A stretch of 64,000 bases of DNA from Enterococcus mundtii (GCF_003957375.1 NZ_CP025473.1:1885501-1949500), one strand, 5' to 3'; counted from the stretch's first letter, positions 9,103 to 19,146 are shown. Numbers and translations are program-made. The notes: a model not told the origin generated them from the letters alone.

Positions 9103-10148
9103 CAAATCGCCCTCCGATACTTCAAATGGCTTAAATAGCATAAAAGTGTAATGGGAATCGAAAGGACAATGCCTAGACTTCCGCTGATCACACGTAGCAA
9201 TTCCAACGAGAGATGTAGCTCAACCGCATCTCTCAAAGGCCAACCATTGTTAAAGTAAACAAGTAACATCGGGATCGTCCCACTGACGTATACGAATAGT
9301 AAGATATTCGTCATTGAGCCAATCACATCTTGTCCTACCATTTGACCAGATTGCCACAATCGTTTCATCGTTATTTTTGGTTGTTTACTCAGCAACTCAT
9401 CTAAAGTTGTCGTGACTGTGACAACTGTATCCAATACCCCACCTGTCATCCCGACTAATAAACTAGCTAAAAAAACGGAACGATACGGTCGAGTCAAGTA
9501 ACTCATTTCCTCATAACGTAATCCTTGATCGTTCAAATAATCCATTGCGAACAAACAAATTAGAAACGCTACACCTACACTCGTCATTGTTGCGACGATT
9601 TTTATCAGTCCACCTTGTTGCCAACCATCTAAGGCAAAAACGCAAATGATCGTTCCTAGTAAGACAAAAAGAATGCTCGTCATCACCAAAGATATCCCTT
9701 GGATCTGCGTGAAACCCTGAAGAAGTAAAATCAATAACAAGAGATTGAGTCCTACACTGATCAAAGTGAATATGCCTGCTTTTCCGCCTACGAATAAGAG
9801 CGCACAGATAAATAAACTTGTAAAAAGGAATAACCAGCCGTCATTCTTTTTACTGAGTATCTGCCATTCATCCCCGATTTTACGTATGAGATAAAGTTGA
9901 TTCGTCTTAGCTTTTGCATGTTCGATCTGATTTTCTTGGTGCGGAATAAACAGAGTGAGTTCTGTTCCTTTCGCTTGCGTATTCATCAATTCTCCTTTGA
10001 TTACTTGTTGTTCATTTTCTAGCGATACTTGCTGTACTTGCATGATTGGGTCTTCGTACCATTCAGTGGCATGTTGGATTGCCCATGCGGCCACAAAACA
10101 ACTACAAAGAATCAAACATTTGATCAATAATCGAATTTTTTTCTGCAT
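9102..10148 (-). CDS. YibE/F family membrane protein, first of pair
   Basis: A 348-residue protein. An N-terminal membrane segment (about residues 8-25) is followed by an extracytoplasmic domain of roughly 90 residues containing a small beta-rich section, then seven or so hydrophobic helices forming the YibE/F domain. The start at 10148 is chosen because AAAGGA lies upstream; the longer reading frame adds residues encoded inside a dispersed repeat (10163-10276). It is coupled to the gene at 8344. Function is unknown. Confidence 0.8.
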   Translation of the reverse strand: MQKKIRLLIKCLILCSCFVAAWAIQHATEWYEDPIMQVQQVSLENEQQVIKGELMNTQAKGTELTLFIPHQENQIEHAKAKTNQLYLIRKIGDEWQILSKKNDGWLFLFTSLFICALLFVGGKAGIFTLISVGLNLLLLILLLQGFTQIQGISLVMTSILFVLLGTIICVFALDGWQQGGLIKIVATMTSVGVAFLICLFAMDYLNDQGLRYEEMSYLTRPYRSVFLASLLVGMTGGVLDTVVTVTTTLDELLSKQPKITMKRLWQSGQMVGQDVIGSMTNILLFVYVSGTIPMLLVYFNNGWPLRDAVELHLSLELLRVISGSLGIVLSIPITLLCYLSHLKYRRAI

Positions 10149-10162
10149 ACGCCTTCCTTTCT

Positions 10163-10276
10163 GAGGTTGTGAAAGAAGTGACTTGATCTGAGCAGTAAGA
10201 AAGAAAATTGAAAAATAGTTTTTCATATTTTACAATTTTTTAGCTTAGTGTAGAAGGTCAGCTTCTTGAACACCGT
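10163..10276. repeat. Dispersed intergenic element, copy of about 114 bp
   Basis: Bounded by GAGGTTGTG (10163-10171) and GAACACCGT (10268-10276). Read on the minus strand, its ends and its central AATATGAAAA(A/G)CTATTTT core align with the element at 36213-36327, which is 115 bp long. The inner arms form a long imperfect hairpin. The interval 10149-10494 holds this element and the terminator at 10392-10441 and no gene that I can support. Confidence 0.65.
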
Positions 10277-10391
10277 CTATTCGTTTTTAGAAGGAACAGG
10301 ATATCTAATGTACCCGATCCTTAAAATTTATGAAATGGATAACAATAAATAATGAATCATCGCCAAATCTCAAATATTTGTCTTCTATAAT

Positions 10392-10441
10392 TAATAAAAA
10401 AGCCAACTTCCAAAAATATATCTCTCTTTTCGGAAGTTGGC
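10392..10441 (-). terminator. Terminator of the pst-phoU operon
   Basis: GCCAACTTCC (10402-10411) pairs perfectly with GGAAGTTGGC (10432-10441), and the minus-strand stem is followed by TTTTTT. It lies 54 bases after the phoU stop. Confidence 0.85.
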
Positions 10442-10494
10442 GCTTATTTCTCAGAAATACTGATCAGCATTTGACAAAAATCAGCGAATGATTT

Positions 10495-11181
10495 TTATCT
10501 TTGATTAGTCTCTTCGTTATGATTTGTGTTCAACTCAGTGATTTTACCTGTAGCTAGATACACGATCCACTCACAGATATTTGTTACGTAATCACCGATC
10601 CGCTCTAAATAACTTGCTACGTTGACATAGTCCGTTCCACTGATAACAGTTTCGGGGTTTGCTTGCATATTTTTGATCGTTGCATTGTAGATCCGATTGA
10701 AGGATTCATTCACACGATGATCCATGTTTGCAATCGTACGTGCGTCCTTTTCATCTGTTTTAACGTAAGCGACTAAGACATTATCTACCATTTTTTTGAC
10801 ATAATCAGACATATCAGAGATTTCTTTTTCGATTTCAGGAATTCTTGTTTCTCCTTTAAGACGAATCGTTGACTTGGCGATTGATACTGCGTGGTCAGCC
10901 ATACGCTCTAAATCTGAACTTGCTTTCATGACTGTGATGATCGTTCGTAGATCAGTTGTCACCGGTTGTTGCAAAGCAATCATTTCAAAACTTTTTTTCT
11001 CTAATCGTGTTTCCATATCATTGATTGTAATGTCATTTTCAATTACTTCTTTTGCAAGAACTTTGTCGTGTTTTGTATAAGAGCGCACTGATTTATGCAC
11101 GGCATTACTAACCATCATTCCCATTTCGTAAAATTGATTATGAAGGTTCAATAGTTCTTCTTCAAATTGTGTTCGTAACAT
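10495..11181 (-). CDS. phoU: Phosphate signalling protein PhoU
   Basis: A 228-residue all-helical protein with the two PhoU repeats; the repeat motifs ERMADHAVSIAK and ERIGDYVTNICEW each carry the E/D metal-binding residues of the family. PhoU links the Pst transporter to the phosphate-sensing kinase and keeps phosphate uptake in check. It is the last gene of the pst operon, 12 bases after the second pstB, and is followed by a strong terminator. Confidence 0.95.
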   Translation of the reverse strand: MLRTQFEEELLNLHNQFYEMGMMVSNAVHKSVRSYTKHDKVLAKEVIENDITINDMETRLEKKSFEMIALQQPVTTDLRTIITVMKASSDLERMADHAVSIAKSTIRLKGETRIPEIEKEISDMSDYVKKMVDNVLVAYVKTDEKDARTIANMDHRVNESFNRIYNATIKNMQANPETVISGTDYVNVASYLERIGDYVTNICEWIVYLATGKITELNTNHNEETNQR

Positions 11182-11193
11182 CCTCTTTCCTCC

Positions 11194-11952
11194 TTATCCG
11201 AATCGTCCTGAGATATAATCTTCCGTTTCTTTTTTATCAGGATTCATAAATATTTTTTTCGTATTGTTGAACTCGATCAAATTGCCATCTAAGAAGAAAG
11301 CTGTTTTGTCTGAGATACGTGATGCTTGTGACATATTGTGAGTCACGATGATCATCGTATAACGTTCTCTTAACTCTAATAACATACTTTCTATTTTACC
11401 AGTAGAGACTGGATCTAAGGCACTAGTTGGCTCATCTAATAAAATAATTTCTGGATTGACAGCTAACACGCGAGCAATACACACTCGCTGTTGTTGTCCA
11501 CCTGATAAAGACAACGCACTTTTATGCAATTTATCTTTGACATCTTCCCAAACAGATGCTGCTTTCAAGCTCTCTTCTACTACTTGGTCTAACACTTTTT
11601 TGTCTTTTTCACCTTTGATTTTCAATCCATAAATGACATTTTCATAGATTGAAAATGGAAAAGGATTTGGTTGTTGGAACACCATACCGATTTCTTTACG
11701 TAGTCCAACGATATCCGTTTTAGGACTGTAGATATCATTGCCCTTGTAAACGACACTACCAGTGATCGTTACACCTGGAATCAAATCATTCATACGATTC
11801 AATGAACGTAAATAAGTAGATTTCCCACAACCAGATGGTCCGATCATTGCAGTGATCTCGCCTTTATTGAAACTTAGATCAATGCCTTTCAAGGCTTCTT
11901 TTTCCCCATAATACAGATGAAGATCTTTTGATGAGATAATTTCTTTTGTCAT
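11194..11952 (-). CDS. pstB: Phosphate ABC transporter ATP-binding protein (second PstB)
   Basis: A 252-residue ABC ATPase of the PstB family with Walker [10 protein letters not shown], signature LSGGQQQR and Walker [13 protein letters not shown]. It energises phosphate import through PstC-PstA. A second, related PstB is encoded just upstream with 15 bases between them. Tandem pstB genes are common in lactic acid bacteria; why two are kept is not visible in the sequence. Confidence 0.95.
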   Translation of the reverse strand: MTKEIISSKDLHLYYGEKEALKGIDLSFNKGEITAMIGPSGCGKSTYLRSLNRMNDLIPGVTITGSVVYKGNDIYSPKTDIVGLRKEIGMVFQQPNPFPFSIYENVIYGLKIKGEKDKKVLDQVVEESLKAASVWEDVKDKLHKSALSLSGGQQQRVCIARVLAVNPEIILLDEPTSALDPVSTGKIESMLLELRERYTMIIVTHNMSQASRISDKTAFFLDGNLIEFNNTKKIFMNPDKKETEDYISGRFG

Positions 11953-11967
11953 AGCAAGTCCTCCGTC

Positions 11968-12774
11968 TTAACCAAAATGACCGGACACATAGTCTTCAGT
12001 TGCCTGAATCTTAGGTCTAGTAAATATCTTATTCGTCTTGTCATACTCGATCACATTTCCAAGATAGAAGAACGCAGTATAATCGCTGATTCGGGCAGCT
12101 TGTTGCATATTGTGAGTCACAATAATAATCGTATAATCTTCTTTTAAGTTGACTAACGTTTCTTCGACAGTCCCAGTAGAAATCGGGTCTAACGCACTCG
12201 CTGGTTCATCAAGCAATAAAATATCTGGTTTCATCGCGATTGCACGAGCGATACAAAGACGTTGCTGTTGTCCACCTGATAACGCCAAAGCACTTTTATT
12301 CAAACTATCTTTGACTTGATCCCATAATGCCGCTTGCTTCAAACTAGTTTCGACGATCTCATCTAGTTTTTGTTTGTTTTTCTCCCCATGCTGTTTCAAG
12401 GCAAACGTAATATTGTCATAGATTGATTTACTAAAAGGATTCGGACGTTGGAACACCATGCCGATTCGTTTACGCATTTCGTAAACGTCGATTTGTGGTG
12501 CATTGACATCGACTTCTTTGTACATGATCTTTCCAGTGATCTTCGTGTTTGCGATCCCATCGTTCATTCGATTCAATGAACGTAGATAAGTGGACTTCCC
12601 GCACCCTGATGGTCCGATCAATGCAGTGACTTTATTCTTTTCAAATTCAAGATTGACACCTTTAATGGCTTCGTTATCGCCATACCATACATGCAAATCA
12701 TCTGTATATAGCGCGATATCTTTTTCAGCGCCCATTTTGATGATGTTGGTTTCATTCATATTATATTCTTTCAT
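11968..12774 (-). CDS. pstB: Phosphate ABC transporter ATP-binding protein (first PstB)
   Basis: A 268-residue PstB-type ATPase with Walker [10 protein letters not shown], signature LSGGQQQRL and Walker [13 protein letters not shown]. It is closely related to the following PstB but has about 20 extra N-terminal residues. AAGGAG lies ten bases before the ATG at 12774; an ATG five codons further in is an alternative. It follows pstA by 14 bases in the operon. Confidence 0.94.
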   Translation of the reverse strand: MKEYNMNETNIIKMGAEKDIALYTDDLHVWYGDNEAIKGVNLEFEKNKVTALIGPSGCGKSTYLRSLNRMNDGIANTKITGKIMYKEVDVNAPQIDVYEMRKRIGMVFQRPNPFSKSIYDNITFALKQHGEKNKQKLDEIVETSLKQAALWDQVKDSLNKSALALSGGQQQRLCIARAIAMKPDILLLDEPASALDPISTGTVEETLVNLKEDYTIIIVTHNMQQAARISDYTAFFYLGNVIEYDKTNKIFTRPKIQATEDYVSGHFG

Positions 12775-12788
12775 TCTGCTTCTTCTCC

Positions 12789-13673
12789 TTAAGCTGAAGT
12801 CATTTTACGGTGCAGACGTTTTCCAATTGCTCGTGCACCAAAGTTGAATAGTAACACAGCGATGATCAATACTGCAGAAGCTCCTGCCGAAACGGAAACC
12901 CCATCGGGCATCGTTCCTTCTGTATTGATTTTCCAAATGTGGACAGCTAGTGTTTCAGCTTGTCGGAAGATACCGATCGGGCTGGAAATGCTAAATGGAT
13001 TCCAGTTAGTAAAATCTAAGGCTGGCGCACTTTGACCAGCGGTATAGATCAACGCTGCAGCCTCACCGAAAATACGACCAGAACTCAAGATGACCCCCGT
13101 CAAAATACCTGGTGTCGCTTCAGGAACAACGACACGAAGTACTGTTTCCCAACGAGACAATCCTAGAGCTAAACCAGCTTCACGTTGTGTGTAATGAACA
13201 GCTTGTAAAGATTCTTCGACTGTCCGAGTCAATAAAGGCAAGTTGAATACGGTTAATGCCAAGGCACCTGAAATGATCGAGAACCCATATTGGAATTGGA
13301 TAACGAAAACCAAGAAACCAAAAAGACCGACAACAACAGAAGGTAATGAGCTAAGAATCTCAATGGATGTGCGGATAACATCTGTCAACCAGTTTTTACC
13401 TGCATACTCAGACAAGTAGATTCCTGCACCCAGTGAAATCGGAAAACTGATGATCATTGTGATAATCAGTAAATAGATCGAGTTGAATAATTGGATTCCG
13501 ATCCCTCCGCCAGTTTGATACGCTTTTGACGGTTCAGTCAAAAATGCCCAAGAGATATGTGGAATACCGCGAACTAAGATATAAAGAAGCAACGCAGCGA
13601 GGATCAGGACGATGATGCCTGAAATCACATATAAGACACCTGTTGCTATTTTATCAGAACGTTTTGCATTCAT
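12789..13673 (-). CDS. pstA: Phosphate ABC transporter permease PstA
   Basis: A 294-residue permease with six hydrophobic segments and the inner-membrane loop motif [22 protein letters not shown] that contacts the ATPase. With PstC it forms the phosphate channel. Its start codon overlaps the pstC stop by one base (TAATG), indicating coupled translation of the two permease subunits in equal amounts. Confidence 0.95.
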   Translation of the reverse strand: MNAKRSDKIATGVLYVISGIIVLILAALLLYILVRGIPHISWAFLTEPSKAYQTGGGIGIQLFNSIYLLIITMIISFPISLGAGIYLSEYAGKNWLTDVIRTSIEILSSLPSVVVGLFGFLVFVIQFQYGFSIISGALALTVFNLPLLTRTVEESLQAVHYTQREAGLALGLSRWETVLRVVVPEATPGILTGVILSSGRIFGEAAALIYTAGQSAPALDFTNWNPFSISSPIGIFRQAETLAVHIWKINTEGTMPDGVSVSAGASAVLIIAVLLFNFGARAIGKRLHRKMTSA

Positions 13674-14593
13674 TATTTCAATTCTCCCTTCTTACCAATC
13701 AAGCGGATAACGATATTAAAGAATAATGACATCAAGAGTAGGATCAAGGCTAGAGACCACAACACGTTGTTTTCAACGGTACCCATGATCGTATTTCCGA
13801 TACCCATCGTTAAGATCGATGTCAGTGTTGCAGCTGGGGTGGTAAAGCTTGTTGGCATCAATGCCGCATTCCCGATAACCATTTGGATCGCTAAGGCTTC
13901 ACCAAAGGCACGAGCCATCCCAAAGACGATAGCTGTCAAGATTCCTGGAATTGCTGCGCGTAAGACTACTTTATACGTGGTTTGCCATCTCGTTGCTCCC
14001 AATGCAAGAGAAGCTTCACGATAGTGTCTTGGTACGGCTTTTAACGCATCGACTGTCATCGTCGTAACCGTTGGTAAGATCATTACGAACAACACAAATG
14101 TTCCGGCTAAAATACCAAAACCAGTTCCGCCAAAAATGCCACGAATAAATGGAACGATGACGGATAGACCGATAAACCCATAAACAACTGAAGGAATACC
14201 TACAAGTAGTTCAATGACCGGTTGTAAAATCTTTGTTCCGTTTTTCGGAGAGATTTCTGTCATGAACACAGCTGCTCCGATGGCAAAAGGTGTTGCAATG
14301 ATCGCAGATAAAAAAGTAACGATAAACGAACCCGCGATCATTGGTAAAGCTCCTACCATTGGTTTTCCATCCGGCCCTAGTGCGCTCGGATTCCAATTTG
14401 TTCCAAATAAGAAATCGAAAACATTGATTTTATCAACAAAAAAGGTCGCTAACCCTTTGCTGGCAACAAAATAAAATATTGCTAAAACAACCACTACAAT
14501 CAATGCAATACATAAAAAGCTGATAAACTTTCCACGTTGTTCCATTTTCGAGCGCTTGGATTTAGTTACTAGTGCTTTTTTTACATCTTCCAC
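13673..14593 (-). CDS. pstC: Phosphate ABC transporter permease PstC
   Basis: A 306-residue permease with six predicted membrane segments and an N-terminal basic cytoplasmic stretch. The EASLALGATRWQTTYKVV loop is the ATPase-coupling helix. It pairs with PstA. The gene follows pstS after 115 bases, a gap containing no clear terminator, so it is probably co-transcribed from the pstS promoter. Confidence 0.95.
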   Translation of the reverse strand: MEDVKKALVTKSKRSKMEQRGKFISFLCIALIVVVVLAIFYFVASKGLATFFVDKINVFDFLFGTNWNPSALGPDGKPMVGALPMIAGSFIVTFLSAIIATPFAIGAAVFMTEISPKNGTKILQPVIELLVGIPSVVYGFIGLSVIVPFIRGIFGGTGFGILAGTFVLFVMILPTVTTMTVDALKAVPRHYREASLALGATRWQTTYKVVLRAAIPGILTAIVFGMARAFGEALAIQMVIGNAALMPTSFTTPAATLTSILTMGIGNTIMGTVENNVLWSLALILLLMSLFFNIVIRLIGKKGELK

Positions 14594-14708
14594 AGATGAT
14601 TCCTCCTTGGTCCTTTAACATACCTATACAGTCTACTAAGCGAATATCAATTTGATTTTAATAACATGTAAATTTTGTGCTAACTTTGTAAATTTTGTGT
14701 AAAGATGG

Positions 14709-15563
14709 TTAATTCACCACATTACCTTCCCAATCGCGTTCAACTTTCATACTCGACACTGGAATATAACCCAACTCTCCAACGATATTTTTTTGCACTT
14801 CATCTGATAAGATATAAGCTAAAAAGTCTTTCGTTAATTGACTTGTCTCTTTTCGCGTATACATATGCTCATAAGCCCAAATCGTCCAATCATTTGTTGT
14901 GACGTTCTCGTCTGTTGGCTCGACTCCGTCGATTTTCAGTGTATCCACATCTTTTGATACATAAGAGAATGCGACATAGCTGATTGCTCCTGGCGTGTCA
15001 GCAACGATTTGACGGACCATTCCACTAGAATCTTGTTCTTGGGAACGAATCGCTGTTTCGCCGTCTAAGACCCATTTTTCAAAAGTTGCTCTCGTTCCAC
15101 TACCTGCTGCACGGTTCAAAATCACGATTGGCTGATCTTTCCCACCTAGTTGTTTCCAGTTCGTCAGTTCACCAGTAAATACTTTTTTCAAATCTTCCAT
15201 CGAAATGTTGTCGATGCCGACTTCTTTGTTGACAATTGGTGTAATGCCCACTACTGCTACTCGATGGTCGATCAGTGCAGACGCATCGATCCCTGATTTC
15301 TCCTCTGCAAACAAATCAGAATTACCGATCTCAACAGCGCCTGATTGGACTTGCGATAAACCAGTACCACTTCCGCCACCTTGTACATTGATAAATCTGC
15401 CGGGATTTTCTGATTGATATGTCTCAGCAACCGTTTCAACTAAAGGTTGTAAAGCGGATGATCCCACCGCTGTGATCGATTCTCCTTGGTCGACCAGGTT
15501 TGAACACCCAGACATTGTTATAAATAGTGCTATCATTGGTATTAATAATCGTAATTTTTTCAT
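14709..15563 (-). CDS. pstS: Phosphate-binding lipoprotein PstS
   Basis: A 284-residue substrate-binding protein. A signal peptide with lipobox ITMSGC gives a lipid-anchored cysteine at residue 20, which the Lgt encoded at 3834 would modify. Phosphate-contacting motifs of the family are present: VGSSAL near the N-terminus and RAAGSGTR near residue 137. It is the first gene of the pst operon, with AAGGAG upstream and a sigma-A-like promoter at 15595-15623. Expression is presumably raised in low phosphate, but I did not identify a clear Pho box. Confidence 0.95.
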   Translation of the reverse strand: MKKLRLLIPMIALFITMSGCSNLVDQGESITAVGSSALQPLVETVAETYQSENPGRFINVQGGGSGTGLSQVQSGAVEIGNSDLFAEEKSGIDASALIDHRVAVVGITPIVNKEVGIDNISMEDLKKVFTGELTNWKQLGGKDQPIVILNRAAGSGTRATFEKWVLDGETAIRSQEQDSSGMVRQIVADTPGAISYVAFSYVSKDVDTLKIDGVEPTDENVTTNDWTIWAYEHMYTRKETSQLTKDFLAYILSDEVQKNIVGELGYIPVSSMKVERDWEGNVVN

Positions 15564-15594
15564 TAGAAATCTCCTTCAATCCTAAAGTATTTTC

Positions 15595-15623
15595 ATTTTA
15601 ACATTTTCACTATTACTTGAAAA
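15595..15623 (-). promoter_or_regulatory. pstS promoter
   Basis: On the minus strand TTTTCA (-35, 15618-15623) and TAAAAT (-10, 15595-15600) are separated by 17 bases, about 30 bases before the pstS start. The hexamers differ from consensus, as expected for an activator-dependent promoter. Confidence 0.5.
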
Positions 15624-15696
15624 TCAATTAATTTTATTAAATAACAAATAATTTAATTTAATCAAAAAAATACTATCTCAATAAATTTTTCTATGC

Positions 15697-15899
15697 TATA
15701 CTGGCATTGAAATGTGTCTCTGTACCAAGCAAGCATTAACTTATTTCTTGCTTTCCCCAAAAAACAAGAAATACCCCAAAAGTTAATTCCCGCTCTTGCG
15801 AGACGCTTTCTCCATTTCTTGTAATAAAACTACAGAAATGGCCCCGATAGAAAAGGACATGAAAATCTGCTCTTATGAGTCTATTTCATGTCCTTTTTT
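15697..15899 (+). ncRNA. Candidate structured small RNA between pstS and cls
   Basis: An extended -10 (TGC then TATACT, 15697-15702) could start a transcript near 15709. It would fold into three domains. In the first, GTCTC/GAGAC closes a nested stem, ATTAACTT + ATTTCTTG with CAAGAAAT + AAGTTAAT, leaving C-rich unpaired UUUCCCC and ACCCCA. In the second, CCATTTCT pairs with AGAAATGG. The third is a perfect terminator hairpin ending in six T at 15899. C-rich loops are typical of Firmicute small RNAs that target ribosome binding sites. No SD-supported reading frame is present. The -35 is poor and the terminator also serves cls, so this is a candidate only. Confidence 0.5.
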
Positions 15900-15909
15900 G
15901 TTCAGTTTT

Positions 15910-17358
15910 TTACAAGAGTGGCGAAACAAGTCGAGCCAATCCCTCTTTTAGCTTGATCATCCAACCCCGAGCCTCGTAACGTTCTTTTGTCAAACGCTCA
16001 GAAACTTTTGCATCTTCAAAAAATGCTCCTCGCACTTGAGTTGCGAGCCGTTCATCATAGATCAGTGTATTGACCTCAAAATCTAAACGGAAAGAACGAA
16101 CGTCGATATTTGCTGAACCTACGGAAACGATTCCGCTATCGATGATCATTGTCTTCGCATGAATAAATCCATTTTCATAAGTTTCAATGACAGCACCATA
16201 TTCGATCAATTCAGCAGCAAAAGAATACGTTGCCCAATAAACTAATGGGTGATCTGGTTTATTGGGGATCTGCAAATGGACCTTCACACCGGATAACAAT
16301 GCCAATTTTAAAGCTTCGTGGATTGATTCATCTGGAATATAATAAGGCGTTTGGATCAAGATTTCCCGCTTGGCCAGTGAGATCATTTTAAGGTACGTCA
16401 TTTTGATTTGTTCATGTTCTGAATCTGGTCCACTCGTCACGACCTGTAAGGCAATCTCACCGGTTGATGCAATACTTGGGAAAAAGCGCGCCGCATAGTG
16501 TACTTCTTTTGTATGTTGAGAATTCCAATCCATCAAAAAACGATTTTGTAGCGCATAGACTCCTTCACCATAGATACGCAAATGATTATCTCGCCAGTAA
16601 CCAAATTTTTGCACGAGACCTAAATACTCATTTCCCACATTGAATCCACCTGTATAACCAATTTTCCCATCAATCACTACGATCTTTCGATGATTCCGAT
16701 AATTGATTCGCGGGTTCAGATAAGGAACAAAAAGCGGAAAAAAGAAAGCAACTTCTCCACCAGCTTCTTTTAACTCATGGAAAAACTTGGTTGAAACTTC
16801 TGTCGATCCCCACGCATCCAGTAAAACTCTTACTTGTACCCCTCTGCGAGCAGCAGAAGTTAATGCTGCGCACACTTCGATCCCTAAGCTATCACTACGA
16901 TAAATGTAATATTGTAGATGGATATGATCAGTTGCCTGGTCAATGTCCTCGATCAAACGATCAAACTTCTCTCTTCCATCGGTGAACAACGTAACGTCAT
17001 TGTTTGTGGTATACAGCGTGCTTTCTCCAACAGTTAGTATATAAATCAACTGTTTGACATCCACTTGTCCAGTCGGAGGATGTGGGTATAATCCCCGCAT
17101 CAATGCCTGTCGATCCTCTTCAATCTCTAAGTTCTTACCGACCTTTCCCTGAATCTTCAAATCAAATATCTTATCTTTTGAAATCCCACGTCCAAAGAAA
17201 ATATAAAGGAAAAAACCTAGGATCGGGATAAAAGTCAATACAAGTAACCATGCCCAAGTTTGAGCAGTTTCTTTTCTTTCGGTAAAAACGATCACTAAAG
17301 ATAATAATGTATTCGTAAGCAGTAAGATCGTCGAAAAATTGTCAAAAATAATATCCAT
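15910..17358 (-). CDS. cls: Cardiolipin synthase
   Basis: Condenses two phosphatidylglycerols to cardiolipin at the membrane. Two N-terminal membrane helices are followed by two phospholipase D domains with HKD motifs: HRKIVVIDGKIGYTGG near residue 220 and HAKTMIIDSGIVSVGS near residue 395. The start at 17358 has GAGGTGAGG upstream and gives the usual length of 482 residues; the longer frame adds 23 residues with no membrane-helix character. Cardiolipin synthase changes accompany daptomycin resistance in enterococci, as does LiaX encoded at 6661. Downstream hairpin at 15851-15899. Confidence 0.95.
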   Translation of the reverse strand: MDIIFDNFSTILLLTNTLLSLVIVFTERKETAQTWAWLLVLTFIPILGFFLYIFFGRGISKDKIFDLKIQGKVGKNLEIEEDRQALMRGLYPHPPTGQVDVKQLIYILTVGESTLYTTNNDVTLFTDGREKFDRLIEDIDQATDHIHLQYYIYRSDSLGIEVCAALTSAARRGVQVRVLLDAWGSTEVSTKFFHELKEAGGEVAFFFPLFVPYLNPRINYRNHRKIVVIDGKIGYTGGFNVGNEYLGLVQKFGYWRDNHLRIYGEGVYALQNRFLMDWNSQHTKEVHYAARFFPSIASTGEIALQVVTSGPDSEHEQIKMTYLKMISLAKREILIQTPYYIPDESIHEALKLALLSGVKVHLQIPNKPDHPLVYWATYSFAAELIEYGAVIETYENGFIHAKTMIIDSGIVSVGSANIDVRSFRLDFEVNTLIYDERLATQVRGAFFEDAKVSERLTKERYEARGWMIKLKEGLARLVSPLL

Positions 17359-17532
17359 TGCCTCACCTCTTATCCGGCTATCCTCCTTAGGATAGCGAAG
17401 TTGTTTTTTAAAGTAAAGAAAAACCACTGATTTGTCTACCAGAAAAACCGGCTTCCTAAGAATACTATAGATAGACAGGAAAGAGTAAGTTTATTTTTCT
17501 ATAAAATAGATTTTTCGAGAATGAAAATTTTT

Positions 17533-17566
17533 GTAAAAAAAACCAGCAGGATCGCTCCCACTGGTC
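17533..17566 (-). terminator. Terminator after ftsX
   Basis: A short GC-containing stem (ACCAG with CTGGT, 17542-17565) is followed on the minus strand by eight T. Confidence 0.75.
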
Positions 17567-17582
17567 TGCTTCATATCTTTGT

Positions 17583-18476
17583 CTAAAATTTCAAGAATCT
17601 TCTCATTGAAATAATCGAACCTAATGAACCAATAATGACACCAATACCGGCCATCAACGCATCGATTTTCCAAACGATATCCTGTGGCTGTATCAATGAG
17701 TAATTTGAACGCAACAAGGTTGGGTTGAGTAATCTGTAGATTTCCTGATACCCAAATGTGAGGATCAATACAGGAATAATGGCTCCAATCAAGCCGATCC
17801 AACCTCCTTCAAGGAAGAAAGGCCAACGGATATAGCCATTCTTGGCACCAACTAAACGCATGATCTGGATCTCTCTTTGACGTGAAATGATCGTGATACG
17901 AATCGTATTTGAGATCAAGAACATCGCGACAAACAATAGCAAGGCAGCTGTTGCTAATCCCCATGTACGCACTGCCGCAGCAATATCAAAGATTCGGTCA
18001 GACGAAGTGCCACCATAATCCGAACGGAAAACATTTTTCAACTTCGCCGCTTCTTCAGAAACTTCTTTAGTATAAGAAGGTTGTGTCGTTGTTACAACGT
18101 ATACATCGTATAACGGATTGCCGTCTCCCTCAAACAAACTCCAAGAATCACCCATTTGATCCTGGATTTTCTTTAATTCTTGGTCTTTACTTGAAAATTC
18201 AACTTTGTTGACGTGTTCAAGTTCATTCAATTCTTTTTCGAGTGTTTTCATATCTTTCTCATTCGTCCCGATATCAACGAACACAGAAACATCTACGTTA
18301 CCTTCGATGTCTTCGGCTAATTTAGTCGCATTCATGATAATTGCCATAAATACACCGACCAAAGTCAGTGTGATCGTCACTGCACTGATCGATGCGATGG
18401 TCATCCAACCGTTTCGTTTTAAACTTTTGATACTTTCTAATAAATGGCGGAAAAAGGTTCTAATCATCGTATCCAT
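17583..18476 (-). CDS. ftsX: Cell division protein FtsX
   Basis: A 297-residue membrane protein with one N-terminal helix, an extracellular domain of about 120 residues, and three C-terminal helices, as in all FtsX proteins. With FtsE it relays a signal across the membrane to peptidoglycan hydrolases at the septum. It overlaps the ftsE stop. I place the start at 18476 because GGAAGG lies about five bases upstream; the ATG at 18467 (MIRTFF) is an equally plausible product N-terminus but has poorer SD spacing. Confidence 0.93.
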   Translation of the reverse strand: MDTMIRTFFRHLLESIKSLKRNGWMTIASISAVTITLTLVGVFMAIIMNATKLAEDIEGNVDVSVFVDIGTNEKDMKTLEKELNELEHVNKVEFSSKDQELKKIQDQMGDSWSLFEGDGNPLYDVYVVTTTQPSYTKEVSEEAAKLKNVFRSDYGGTSSDRIFDIAAAVRTWGLATAALLLFVAMFLISNTIRITIISRQREIQIMRLVGAKNGYIRWPFFLEGGWIGLIGAIIPVLILTFGYQEIYRLLNPTLLRSNYSLIQPQDIVWKIDALMAGIGVIIGSLGSIISMRRFLKF

Positions 18477-19146
18477 ATTCCCCTTCCGCTTGGTCACGAA
18501 TAATCCGGCCATTTTCAATGGCGATTACGCGGTGACGAATTGTATTAACGATCGTACTGTTATGTGTAGCCATAACAACAGTGGTTCCTTGCGCATTGAT
18601 CCGATCCAATAACTTCATGATTTCCCATGAGTTTTCTGGGTCTAAGTTTCCTGTCGGTTCATCTGCAATCAATACTTTTGGTGTATTCACGATTGCTCGA
18701 GCAATCGAAACACGTTGTTGTTCCCCACCTGACAATTCACTCGGGAAAACACGTACTTTGTGTTTCAAGCCGACTAAGTCTAAAACTTCCATGACACGTT
18801 TTTTTATGTCACGAGGTTTTCTACCGATGACTTGCATCGCATACGCGACATTTTCATATACAGTTTTTCGAGGTAATAATTTATAGTCTTGGAAAACTAC
18901 TCCAATTTCTCTACGTAAATAAGGTACTTCACGATCCTTGATATTTATCAGATCATGTCCAGCAACGTTCAACGTTCCTTTCGTTGCTTTTTCTTCTCGG
19001 TACATCAATTTGATGAATGTAGATTTACCAGCACCAGATGGTCCTACTACATAAACAAACTCTCCTTGGTCAATGACGATCGAGAGATTTCGGATAGCTG
19101 TGGTACCATTTGAGTACTTCTTCATTACATCCTTCATTTCAATCAT
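18460..19146 (-). CDS. ftsE: Cell division ATP-binding protein FtsE
   Basis: A 228-residue ABC ATPase with Walker A GPSGAGKST, signature LSGGEQQRVS and Walker B VLIADEPTGNLD. It powers the FtsEX complex that regulates cell-wall hydrolysis during division. GGAGAG precedes the start. The gene follows prfB after about 110 bases and overlaps ftsX, the usual Firmicute arrangement of secA-prfB-ftsE-ftsX. Confidence 0.96.
   Translation of the reverse strand: MIEMKDVMKKYSNGTTAIRNLSIVIDQGEFVYVVGPSGAGKSTFIKLMYREEKATKGTLNVAGHDLINIKDREVPYLRREIGVVFQDYKLLPRKTVYENVAYAMQVIGRKPRDIKKRVMEVLDLVGLKHKVRVFPSELSGGEQQRVSIARAIVNTPKVLIADEPTGNLDPENSWEIMKLLDRINAQGTTVVMATHNSTIVNTIRHRVIAIENGRIIRDQAEGEYGYDD

Noticed and set aside
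15711-15787. Short frame MCLCTKQALT... inside the small RNA candidate
   Set aside because: No ribosome binding site; the sequence is explained by the paired arms of the RNA structure.
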